Assembly (NCBI GenBank): GCA_964634005.1
Contig: CAZWKQ010000001.1
Span: forward strand, 248,001 to 312,000
Source of the DNA: CAZWKQ01 sp964634005
Lineage (GTDB): Bacteria; Bacteroidota; Bacteroidia; Bacteroidales; JACABE01
Length of the DNA stretch: 64,000 bases
Reading direction: 5' to 3'
Below are positions 41,681 to 49,652 of the stretch, one piece after another. Each line of letters begins with the position of its first letter. The stretch's first letter is position 1. Below the pieces are notes generated by a model that was not told the DNA's origin, searched no databases, and was given only the letters and a program-made list of their open reading frames with translations. The position numbers were made by a program, and so were the translations under genes.

Positions 41681-44302
41681 ATGTTAATTATTAAATTTAT
41701 TATGAAGTGTATAATATTTGTAGTTTTATTATTTCCATTTTTGTCGTTTTCTCAAGTAAATGATGATTTTTCTGATGGCGATTTCACCGATAATCCTGTA
41801 TGGACAGGTAACGATACCAGTTTTATTATTGATAATTATCAACTTAGAAGTTATGGCCCTCAGGCAGCAGCCAACATTATTTATTTAAGTACCGAAAATC
41901 ATTTAATAAACAATACTGAATGGTCATTTTTAATTGATTTGAAGTTTAATCCTACATCAACAAATTTTGTACGTGTGTATCTTGTTTCAAACAAATCAGA
42001 CATAACATCTTCAGATTCTGCTTATTATATCGAAATTGGGCAAACAAATCAGGATTATATCAAATTTTTCAAAAAATCAGGGACAACTGTTACACAACTT
42101 TTTACAGGAAATACTGCCTTTGCTAATAATGTTAAGGTAAGGCTTAAAATAACGAGAGAAAATAACGGTCTATGGTCTGTTTATTCCGATAATTCGGGAG
42201 GATATAATTTTGTGTCGGAAGGGAACAGCTTTACCGATAATTCAATTTACGAGACAAAGGCTTTCGGCTTTTATTGCCAATATAATACAGCCTCAAGATA
42301 CAATCAGTATTATTTTGACGATGTGAAAATAAACAATATTGTTATTGACACTGTTCCTCCATCAGTATTAACCGTTTTGGCTACAGACAGCAGCAATATT
42401 GATATTATTTTCTCGGAAGAAGTAAATCCTTCGACTGCGGAAAATATTAACAATTACTTTGTTGACAACGGCGTTGGTAACCCTGTTATTGCTACAAGAG
42501 ACCAAAATAATAAATCAGTTGTTCACCTCAACCTGCCTCAAAATCTGCAATCAGGAATTCAGTATAACATTGATATATTGAATATAAGCGATATCAAAGG
42601 AAATTTTATGCAAAATTCAAGCAACTTGTTTTATTATTATAAACCTAAGCAATTCGACATACTAATCAATGAAATAATGACTGATCAAAACCCCGCACCG
42701 CCGTTGTTGCCTCCTGTTGATTATATTGAATTATACAATAGAACTATTTATCCTATAAGCCTTAATAAATGGAAAATAAAACTAAAAGATGACGGAAACT
42801 ACATAACACTGGGAAATTTCATAATTAACCCGAACGATTATTTAGTTATAACTACTACATCGGGAGTATCGCAACTTTCACAATTTTGCAGTAATATTAT
42901 TGGGTTGTCGGGGTTTACAATTAACAACGAAACCTCAATTACACTTTTTGATAAAGATTTAAACTTTATTCACAATATAAAATTTGATGTAAGCTGGTAT
43001 AACGATGAAAGCAAAAAGGATGGCGGATGGTCACTGGAAATGATAGACCCTGTGAACCCTTGCGGAGACAAAGAAAACTGGAAGGCTTCGATAGACAATA
43101 AAGGCGGGACTCCCGGAAAACTTAATTCGGTTTATTCTTCAAATCCTGACCTTTCGAAACCAAGTGTTTCGAAAATATGCATCTTGAATAAAAAAACTAT
43201 TAAAGTAACTTTTAATGAAAAAATAGATTTACTTAATGCTATAAACCCATCAAGATATATAATTGATAAAGAACTAAACATACAAAGTATTTCGACTTTT
43301 GCAAACGAATACAATTCAATTCAAATAAATCTCACAGATTCAATAAAAGAAAATAAATTATATTCCTTTAAAATTAAAGATTCAATATTCGATTGTGCCG
43401 GAAATATGGTTTCCGAATATTCGGAATACAATTTTGCTTTCCCGATAAATCCTGAAAAAAATGATGTGGTCATCAACGAAATACTTTTCAATCCACCACT
43501 GAATGGTGTTGATTTTGTTGAAATTTATAATCGTTCTTCAAAAAATATTGATTTAACAAAATTATACTTAGCGACAACAGATCCAATAACCAATAAATTA
43601 AAATCGATGTACAATATATCGAGTGATTGCGGTATTCTTTTGGCAAAAGACTATTTAGTATTGACAACTAAACCCGAAGTTGTTAGCAGTCAATATCTTG
43701 TGCCCCATATTAATAAATTGCTAAAAATGAATAGTTTACCATCATTCAATAACGACAAAGGAACAGTTATAATTTGTACTAAAGATTCAGCTATCATTGA
43801 CAGATTTGATTATGAAGAAAATATGCATCTACCATTATTGGTTGATTATAAAGGTATTTCATTAGAACGTATCAACCCCGATTTACCGACAAATCAGAGG
43901 CAAAACTGGCATTCGGCAGCACAGTCGGCCGGTTTTGCTACCCCGACATATAAAAATTCTCAATACAGCGATTTATCTATATCCGACAATGAAATTTCAA
44001 TTGATCCCGAAATTTTCTCCCCTGATAACGACGGATATAACGATGTTTTAAAAATAAACTACAAATTGTCAAAATCAGGGTATATCGCTAATGTTTTAAT
44101 ATTCAATTCAAAAGGAGTATTAATAAAAAATCTTATAAAAAATGAATATTTAGGTACCGAAGGTAATTTTATTTGGGACGGATATACCGACAATTTAATT
44201 AAAGCCGACATAGGTATATATATTGTATTTGTTGAGATATTTGATACCGAAGGGAATGTGAAAAGGTATAAAAAAAGTGCTACATTGGCTGGGAAATTTT
44301 AA
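41681..44302 (+). CDS. Secreted lamin-tail-domain protein with FlgD-like/T9SS C-terminus
   Basis: 873 residues; an in-frame ATG at 41702 would give the shorter signal peptide MKCIIFVVLLFPFLSFSQ and may be the true start. Order: an N-terminal LamG-like beta-sandwich (about 25-225), SbsA/Ig-like modules (VTVLATD..PPSVLTV; SEEVNPS), a lamin-tail domain (ILINEIMTDQNPAPP... VDYIELYN), a second Ig-like domain, a second lamin-tail domain (VVINEILFNPPLNGVDFVEIYN), and a FlgD-like C-terminus (FSPDNDGYNDVLKINY... IWDGYTDN). The C-terminus resembles T9SS sorting/gliding domains. Secreted or cell-surface role; ligand unknown. Confidence 0.85.
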   Translation: MLIIKFIMKCIIFVVLLFPFLSFSQVNDDFSDGDFTDNPVWTGNDTSFIIDNYQLRSYGPQAAANIIYLSTENHLINNTEWSFLIDLKFNPTSTNFVRVYLVSNKSDITSSDSAYYIEIGQTNQDYIKFFKKSGTTVTQLFTGNTAFANNVKVRLKITRENNGLWSVYSDNSGGYNFVSEGNSFTDNSIYETKAFGFYCQYNTASRYNQYYFDDVKINNIVIDTVPPSVLTVLATDSSNIDIIFSEEVNPSTAENINNYFVDNGVGNPVIATRDQNNKSVVHLNLPQNLQSGIQYNIDILNISDIKGNFMQNSSNLFYYYKPKQFDILINEIMTDQNPAPPLLPPVDYIELYNRTIYPISLNKWKIKLKDDGNYITLGNFIINPNDYLVITTTSGVSQLSQFCSNIIGLSGFTINNETSITLFDKDLNFIHNIKFDVSWYNDESKKDGGWSLEMIDPVNPCGDKENWKASIDNKGGTPGKLNSVYSSNPDLSKPSVSKICILNKKTIKVTFNEKIDLLNAINPSRYIIDKELNIQSISTFANEYNSIQINLTDSIKENKLYSFKIKDSIFDCAGNMVSEYSEYNFAFPINPEKNDVVINEILFNPPLNGVDFVEIYNRSSKNIDLTKLYLATTDPITNKLKSMYNISSDCGILLAKDYLVLTTKPEVVSSQYLVPHINKLLKMNSLPSFNNDKGTVIICTKDSAIIDRFDYEENMHLPLLVDYKGISLERINPDLPTNQRQNWHSAAQSAGFATPTYKNSQYSDLSISDNEISIDPEIFSPDNDGYNDVLKINYKLSKSGYIANVLIFNSKGVLIKNLIKNEYLGTEGNFIWDGYTDNLIKADIGIYIVFVEIFDTEGNVKRYKKSATLAGKF

Positions 44303-44327
44303 TATAGTTCATTATTTGCATTATTCG

Positions 44328-44335
44328 TACTTTTG
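44328..44335 (+). promoter_or_regulatory. Candidate -7 element (TACTTTTG) of the acyltransferase gene
   Basis: Matches TAnnTTTG, followed by CA, 11 bases before the ATG at 44346. It would make the longer start upstream (44277) impossible. The -33 region has TTTG only 9 bases above, so -33 is uncertain. Confidence 0.45.
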
Positions 44336-44345
44336 CAAAAAAATA

Positions 44346-44906
44346 ATGCGATTAATAAGCCTTTTTATACTGAAAATTTTTGGATGGGAAGTTAAAGGGA
44401 AACTTCCCAAAGAAATAAAAAAATGTGTATTGATAGAAGCTCCTCATACTTCCAATATTGATTTTGTAATTGGAAGACTGGCATTTTTTTATTTGGGCAT
44501 AAAGGCAAAATTCCTGATTAAAAAAGAGCTTTTCTTTTTCCCAATGGGTTTTATATTAAAAAATCTCGGAGGTATTCCTATCGACAGAAAAAAGAGCAAT
44601 AATGTAGTTGATTATGTTTCATCTTTAATACGAAAAAGCGATGAATTAGTCGTTGTAATAACACCTGAAGGGACAAGAAAATATAATCCAAACTGGAAAA
44701 AAGGTTTTTATTATATAGCCATAAAATCAGAAGTTCCAATAGTTTTGGCATATATCGATTATAGTAAAAAAGAAGGGGGAATCGGGAAAGTAATTTATCC
44801 TGATGGAAATTTCGAGAAAGATTTTGCCGAAATAACAGAGTTTTACAAAGACAAAACAGCAAAATACCCCGAAAAATTTAATCTAAGTCCGATGTATAGG
44901 AAATAA
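44346..44906 (+). CDS. PlsC-like 1-acyl-glycerol-3-phosphate acyltransferase
   Basis: 186 residues from the ATG at 44346; the upstream extension to 44277 overlaps the previous gene and a promoter-like element. Block I of the family is APHTSNIDF (His-x-x-x-x-Asp, here HTSNID), block III is TPEGTRKY (the EGTR motif) and an FPMGFILKNLGGIPIDR block separates them. It resembles the short PlsC-like acyltransferases that acylate lysophospholipid or lipid precursors. N-terminus weakly hydrophobic. Terminated by the hairpin at 44911-44930. Confidence 0.9.
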   Translation: MRLISLFILKIFGWEVKGKLPKEIKKCVLIEAPHTSNIDFVIGRLAFFYLGIKAKFLIKKELFFFPMGFILKNLGGIPIDRKKSNNVVDYVSSLIRKSDELVVVITPEGTRKYNPNWKKGFYYIAIKSEVPIVLAYIDYSKKEGGIGKVIYPDGNFEKDFAEITEFYKDKTAKYPEKFNLSPMYRK

Positions 44907-44934
44907 AAAAGGCTGTCTAAATAGACAGCCTTAT
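44905..44934 (+). terminator. Rho-independent terminator between convergent genes
   Basis: Eight-base stem GGCTGTCT / AGACAGCC (44911-44918 and 44923-44930) with a 4-base AAAT loop, flanked by A-rich 44905-44910 and TTAT. Bidirectional: it ends the PlsC-like gene and the SPOR gene. Confidence 0.85.
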
Positions 44935-44941
44935 CTGAAAT

Positions 44942-45352
44942 TTATCGATTCAGTTTAGGAAAGTTAATCATATCTTTTATAACAAAAGCATCAGGGAAAT
45001 CGAATTTGATTTGTTGAAGAAATCCCCGAGCTTCCATTCGCGTTCTGAAATCTCCTACTTTAACTTTAAAATGCGGTTCTTCATAAACTACATAAGCCTC
45101 AACATTCGGATATTTCTCGTTGAATTGTAACTTTATATTATTTGCATTAGCTTTAGAATTATTCCCCGATTGAAAAAAAATATTAATTCTAAAACCGGGG
45201 ATAGTCTGCTGAATTCTGTTTACCTCAATATGTTTATTGACCAACTCATCTATTCGGTCATCCTGAATTAGTTTAATATTACTATTTTCCTGTGCCTTAG
45301 ATATATTAAACAATGTTGAAAATAAAACAATCAAAATAAAACTTCCTCTCAT
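44942..45352 (-). CDS. SPOR-domain periplasmic protein
   Basis: 136 residues from the ATG at 45352 (an upstream ATG at 45370 would overlap the universal-stress gene; the signal peptide MRGSFILIVLFSTLFNISKAQ starts at the internal Met). After the signal peptide, a SPOR-like domain from about 55: GFRINIFFQSGNNSKANANNI... YVVYEEPHFKVKVGDFRTRMEARGFLQQI. SPOR domains bind denuded peptidoglycan at septa. Downstream of, and 4 bases from, the universal stress gene. Confidence 0.88.
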   Translation of the reverse strand: MRGSFILIVLFSTLFNISKAQENSNIKLIQDDRIDELVNKHIEVNRIQQTIPGFRINIFFQSGNNSKANANNIKLQFNEKYPNVEAYVVYEEPHFKVKVGDFRTRMEARGFLQQIKFDFPDAFVIKDMINFPKLNR

Positions 45353-45356
45353 AATA

Positions 45357-46202
45357 CTACCTTGCCGCATTATTTATTTCAACAGGTTGAATACTTAATA
45401 CCGGAATTGGGCTATTATTGACCATTTGTTGAGCATAAGGACCTAACCAGAAATTGGCTGCAGTTTTTTCCTGCTCAGTCATTATAACAATCAAGTCGGC
45501 ATTAACATGTTGTGCATATTCAATAGTTGTTGTTGTAATGTTATCGGCTTCATGATAATTTGAAATATACTTAACATGATTTTCTTCCAGATATTTTTCA
45601 ACCTGATTAACATAAGTATCAACTTTTCTTCTTATTGCTTTGAGAGTAGTAGTATAAAGTCCGAGTATATGAATTTCCGAGTCGAAATACTTAGCCATTT
45701 TGCAGGCAAAAGGTACTTTTTGACGAGTATCGGCAGAACTGTCGATAGGGAGAATAATTTTTTCCAGTTTCTTTTTAAAGTTAAAACCGTATCTTATAGT
45801 TATAACAGGACAAGGAGCATAAGTAACAATTCTGAAAGCATTGCTGCCCATCCACATTTTTTCGAACCCTGATGCACCGTGAGTACCGGCAACAATCAGG
45901 TCGGCATCGTTGTATTTGGCCTGATTGGCAATTTCGCTGTAAACCCTGCCCTTGCGGAGTTTGTAGCTTAGTGTGCCATTCACTAATTTCGGTTGATATT
46001 CCTTTTGGATTTTCTCAATATGAACTTTGGCTTCGTTTCTTATTTCTCCTTTCGAAGTAAAAAATTCAGAATCAGCGTTAGTATCGCTATCAACCCAAAC
46101 CATCATTATGTTTGCACCGGTTTTATTGGCTATGTCAATAGCAAGTTCCAAAGCATAGAGAGAACCCTTAGAAAAATCTACAGCTACAATTATTTCTTTC
46201 AT
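45357..46202 (-). CDS. Universal stress protein with two UspA domains
   Basis: 281 residues, two tandem UspA domains of about 140 residues. The first (1-145) has the ATP-type motif GTHGASGFEKMWMGSNAFRIV, matching G-2x-G-9x-GS. In the second the loop reads MTEQEKTAANFWLGPYAQQM and lacks the motif, so only the first domain is likely to bind nucleotide. Cytoplasmic, stress-response role; transcribed with the SPOR gene. Confidence 0.92.
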   Translation of the reverse strand: MKEIIVAVDFSKGSLYALELAIDIANKTGANIMMVWVDSDTNADSEFFTSKGEIRNEAKVHIEKIQKEYQPKLVNGTLSYKLRKGRVYSEIANQAKYNDADLIVAGTHGASGFEKMWMGSNAFRIVTYAPCPVITIRYGFNFKKKLEKIILPIDSSADTRQKVPFACKMAKYFDSEIHILGLYTTTLKAIRRKVDTYVNQVEKYLEENHVKYISNYHEADNITTTTIEYAQHVNADLIVIMTEQEKTAANFWLGPYAQQMVNNSPIPVLSIQPVEINNAAR

Positions 46203-46310
46203 AACTTTCCTTTTTTAATGAATTATTTTTTAATTTAGCTAAATTAATGTTTTTTTCATAAATTTATACGTTTTATATTAAAAAATTGTTTCAAAAATTA
46301 ATTTATATCT

Positions 46311-47336
46311 ATGAATGAAAATCTTGATGCAAGCGGCAAACTACTAAATCAAGCCGAAAAGGAATATGAAAAAGCTTTGCGACCACTATCTTTCGACAGT
46401 TTTGCCGGTCAGTATCAGGTTATTGAAAACCTTAAGGTTTTTGTTGGAGCGGCAAAACTCAGAGGTGAGGCATTAGACCATGTTCTTTTACACGGTCCTC
46501 CGGGATTAGGTAAAACAACTCTATCATATATTATTGCTAATGAATTAAACGTAAATATTAAAGTAACATCGGGTCCGGTATTGGATAAACCCGGAGAACT
46601 TGCCGGTTTACTTACCAATCTTGAAAAAAACGATGTTCTTTTTATCGATGAAATTCATCGATTATCTCCTGTTGTTGAAGAATATCTTTATTCGGCCATG
46701 GAAGATTACAAAATAGATATAATGATAGAAACCGGGCCTAATGCACGCAGTGTCCAGATTACTCTTCACCCGTTTACATTAATAGGTGCAACTACCCGCT
46801 CGGGATTATTAACAGCTCCTCTTCGTTCACGTTTCGGTATTAATTCAAGATTACAATATTATGATACCGAAACTTTAACTAAAATTATTGTACGTTCAGC
46901 CGGTATTTTAAATGTTAAAATAACAAGCGAAGCATCCATCGAAATAGCACGCAGAAGCAGAGGAACCCCACGTATTGCAAACCTGCTATTAAGAAGAGTT
47001 AGAGACTTTGCTCAAATGAAAGGCAACGGCAATATTGACTTTAGTATTGTTCAATACGCATTAAATGCTCTAAACGTTGATAAAAATGGTCTTGATGAAA
47101 TGGATAACCGAATTTTAGCAACTATTATCGACAAATTCAAAGGAGGTCCGGTAGGATTAACTACTATCGCAACAGCTGTAAGCGAAGATGCAGGAACAAT
47201 AGAAGAGGTTTATGAACCTTTTCTTATTCAGGAAGGTTATATCATAAGAACCCCCAGAGGAAGAGAAGTTACCGATTTGGCTTATAAGCATTTAGGTAAA
47301 TTTAAATCAGGGCATCAGAAAAATTTGTTTGATTAA
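46311..47336 (+). CDS. ruvB: Holliday junction ATP-dependent DNA helicase subunit
   Basis: 341 residues, full-length. Walker A GPPGLGKTT at 62-70, Walker B/DEIHRL at about 113-118, sensor blocks GATTRSGLLTAPLRSRFG and the C-terminal winged-helix TPRGREVT are all present. Motor for branch migration with RuvA, acting on recombination intermediates. Monocistronic start; queG follows 8 bases after its stop. Confidence 0.97.
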   Translation: MNENLDASGKLLNQAEKEYEKALRPLSFDSFAGQYQVIENLKVFVGAAKLRGEALDHVLLHGPPGLGKTTLSYIIANELNVNIKVTSGPVLDKPGELAGLLTNLEKNDVLFIDEIHRLSPVVEEYLYSAMEDYKIDIMIETGPNARSVQITLHPFTLIGATTRSGLLTAPLRSRFGINSRLQYYDTETLTKIIVRSAGILNVKITSEASIEIARRSRGTPRIANLLLRRVRDFAQMKGNGNIDFSIVQYALNALNVDKNGLDEMDNRILATIIDKFKGGPVGLTTIATAVSEDAGTIEEVYEPFLIQEGYIIRTPRGREVTDLAYKHLGKFKSGHQKNLFD

Positions 47337-47344
47337 ACCTTTTT

Positions 47345-48268
47345 ATGGAAAATATTTCTGATTTAATCAAACAAAAAGCATCTAACCTTAATTTCGATTT
47401 TTGCGGGATTGCTCCTGTAGCAGAACTTTTTGAAGAATATAATTATTTGATAAGTTGGCTTAATAAGGGCTTTCACGGCGAAATGAAATATATGGAGAAT
47501 TATACCGATATAAGAAAAAACCCCGGATTATTAATCCCTAATGCAAAATCAATAATTATTGTTCTGATAAATTATTTTCCAAAAAACAAAATTAATGCAT
47601 CAGAAAACTTTAATATTTCGAAATACGCTTACGGTGAAGATTATCATATAGTTATAAAAAGCAAACTGCAATTGATAGTCGAACTTATTAATGAATTAAT
47701 ACCCCATTCCAAATCAAAAATATTTTGTGATACAGCACCTATTTTCGAAAAACTATGGGCAATTAGAAGCGGTTTGGGTTGGATTGGGAAAAATACTTGT
47801 CTTATAGTTCCAAAAGCAGGTTCGTTTTTCTTTATTGGAGGAATAATAACCGATGCTACTTTAGAATATGATAAACCTATGACAAAAAATTTTTGCGGCA
47901 ATTGCACAAAATGTATTGATTCATGCCCTAATAAAGCTATAATTGCACCCTACAGAATTGATGCAAGAAAGTGTATTTCATACCTTACAATAGAATACAA
48001 AAATATTTCGGAAAAAATTTCCTCCGAATTACTTAATAACTCAATTTTCGGTTGCGATATTTGTCAGGATGTTTGTCCAATCAATAAAAAATATGCAAAA
48101 CCTGCAAAAAATGATAATTTTGGGTTTAATACCATAATTTTTGAGAAATCAAAAGAAGATTGGAAAAACTTGACTAATTCGGAGTTTAAAAAAATATTTC
48201 GCGACACTCCTTTCAAGAGAGCCGGCTTTAAAAGATTAAAAAGAAACATTTTCTCTGCAGAGCAATGA
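47345..48268 (+). CDS. queG: Epoxyqueuosine reductase
   Basis: 307 residues. Two 4Fe-4S ferredoxin-type clusters are seen: Cys184-x-x-Cys187-x-x-Cys190-x-x-x-Cys194 (CGNCTKCIDSC) and Cys237-x-x-Cys240-x-x-x-Cys244 (CDICQDVCP). The FCDTAPIFEK block (Asp129) is the catalytic-site region, and SGLGWIGKN is a cobalamin-binding hallmark. Cobalamin-dependent last step of queuosine tRNA modification. Slightly shorter than forms with a C-terminal HEAT repeat. Confidence 0.93.
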   Translation: MENISDLIKQKASNLNFDFCGIAPVAELFEEYNYLISWLNKGFHGEMKYMENYTDIRKNPGLLIPNAKSIIIVLINYFPKNKINASENFNISKYAYGEDYHIVIKSKLQLIVELINELIPHSKSKIFCDTAPIFEKLWAIRSGLGWIGKNTCLIVPKAGSFFFIGGIITDATLEYDKPMTKNFCGNCTKCIDSCPNKAIIAPYRIDARKCISYLTIEYKNISEKISSELLNNSIFGCDICQDVCPINKKYAKPAKNDNFGFNTIIFEKSKEDWKNLTNSEFKKIFRDTPFKRAGFKRLKRNIFSAEQ

Positions 48269-48275
48269 TTTTTGA

Positions 48276-48283
48276 TATATTTG
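48276..48283 (+). promoter_or_regulatory. Candidate -7 element (TATATTTG) of the nitroreductase gene
   Basis: Matches TAnnTTTG, followed by CC, 27 bases before the ATG at 48311. It lies inside the longer alternative reading frame, favouring the internal start. Confidence 0.45.
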
Positions 48284-48310
48284 CCTTTTAAATTATTTAA
48301 TACAGTCATA

Positions 48311-48904
48311 ATGAAAATTAAAACATTAGTACTTTTTTTTGTATTATTATCAAATATTACTATTTCACAAACAACAAATCCCGTTAAAACAGAAGCTTTA
48401 TCAGTTATATTTAATCGAAAAAGTATAAGAAACTATACCGGAGAAAGTATAAGTAAAGGGACTTTGGATACTATTTTACGAGCCGGTATGTCTGCTCCTT
48501 CGGCAATGAATAAGCAACCTTGGGTTTTTATCGTAATTGATAATAAAGACAAATTGATGTATCTATCAGATAGCTTGACAAATTCGAGAATGCTAAAAAA
48601 AGCTGCCGCTGCAATAATAGTATGCGGTGATATGTCAAAAGCCATTCAGGGTGCTGAAGATTTTTGGATACAGGATTGTTCGGCAGCATCTCAAAATATA
48701 TTATTGGCAATTGAAGCTCTAAATTTAGGAGCTGTTTGGACAGGTGTTTATCCATACAATAAGAAAATGGGATTTTTAAAAAAATATCTTAACCTTCCTG
48801 AGCATATAATTCCTCTTAATGTTATAGCTATAGGTGTCCCTGATGGTGAATTTTTTCCGAAAGATAAATACAAACCTTCTAATATTCATTGGAATGGATG
48901 GTAA
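48311..48904 (+). CDS. Nitroreductase-family protein with signal peptide
   Basis: 197 residues from 48311; a TTG-led frame from 48272 would only add residues ahead of a clear signal peptide (MKIKTLVLFFVLLSNITISQ). After it comes a nitroreductase domain: FNRKSIRNYT at the start, MSAPSAMNKQPWVF, and the IEALNLGAVWTGVYP block of FMN-dependent nitroreductases. Members with a signal peptide are rare because the FMN fold is usually cytoplasmic; likely periplasmic or outer-membrane-attached. Overlaps the next gene by 11 bases. Confidence 0.85.
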   Translation: MKIKTLVLFFVLLSNITISQTTNPVKTEALSVIFNRKSIRNYTGESISKGTLDTILRAGMSAPSAMNKQPWVFIVIDNKDKLMYLSDSLTNSRMLKKAAAAIIVCGDMSKAIQGAEDFWIQDCSAASQNILLAIEALNLGAVWTGVYPYNKKMGFLKKYLNLPEHIIPLNVIAIGVPDGEFFPKDKYKPSNIHWNGW

Positions 48905-49568
48905 AAAATTAATTTTTATTGTCATTTTACTATTTGAAATTTCTGAATCGATTTTTTCTCAGAAACCAAATTTTCAATTCAAAGACGGCGATCTACTTTT
49001 TCAAGACCTTGATTGTGGCGAGTTGTGCACAGCCATTGAAAAAGTTACCACAGGTTTCAAAAACGCAAAACTTTCACACATTGGAATAGTTTTTAAAGAT
49101 ATTAATAAAAAAGTATTTGTTATAGAAGCTATCGGAAAAAGCGTACATATAAACCCTATTGATACATTTTTGATAAGAAGTACAGATGAAAACAATAACC
49201 CTAAAATTATGGTAGGGAGATTAAAACCTGTTTATTCATACTTGATTAAAGACGCTCTTAAAAAAGCCAAAGAATTAGTAAACTTCCCGTATGACGACGA
49301 ATTTTTATTAAACAACAATAAATACTATTGCTCTGAATTGATTTATGAAATATTTAAGTATGCCAATGGAGGTAAGGATTTCTTTAAATTAAAACCCATG
49401 ACTTTTAAAGATCCTGCGACAGGGGACTTTTTCCCTGCCTGGATAAAATATTATGAAAATCTTAATATTTCGATACCTGAAGGGGAATATGGATTAAATC
49501 CCGGCTCAATATCACTTTCCGAAAAAATTGACATAATTGAAATTTTTGGCAAAATTGACGGTATGTAA
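48894..49568 (+). CDS. YiiX-like permuted papain-fold amidase (DUF830/NlpC-P60 clan)
   Basis: 224 residues from an ATG at 48894 (an upstream start at 48834 would overlap the nitroreductase gene further). A signal peptide MDGKKLIFIVILLFEISESIFSQ precedes the family motifs: GDLLFQDLDCG, SHIGIVFKDINKKVFVIEA (catalytic His) and NNKYYCSELIYE (catalytic Cys-Glu block). The permuted papain fold is found in YiiX and related phospholipase/amidases; probably an envelope hydrolase. Stop is followed by a gap to the aminopeptidase gene with its own promoter. Confidence 0.87.
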   Translation: MDGKKLIFIVILLFEISESIFSQKPNFQFKDGDLLFQDLDCGELCTAIEKVTTGFKNAKLSHIGIVFKDINKKVFVIEAIGKSVHINPIDTFLIRSTDENNNPKIMVGRLKPVYSYLIKDALKKAKELVNFPYDDEFLLNNNKYYCSELIYEIFKYANGGKDFFKLKPMTFKDPATGDFFPAWIKYYENLNISIPEGEYGLNPGSISLSEKIDIIEIFGKIDGM

Positions 49569-49633
49569 ATAAATAATTTCCCGGTTACATAACTATTATT
49601 TTCATAGTTTAAAGATTTAAAAAATTAATAATG

Positions 49634-49641
49634 TAAATTTG
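49634..49641 (+). promoter_or_regulatory. Candidate -7 element (TAAATTTG) of the aminopeptidase gene
   Basis: Matches TAnnTTTG, 12 bases before the ATG at 49653. A TTTA at about 49607-49610 is a weak -33 candidate (spacing about 23). Confidence 0.45.
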
Positions 49642-49652
49642 TACAAAAAAAG

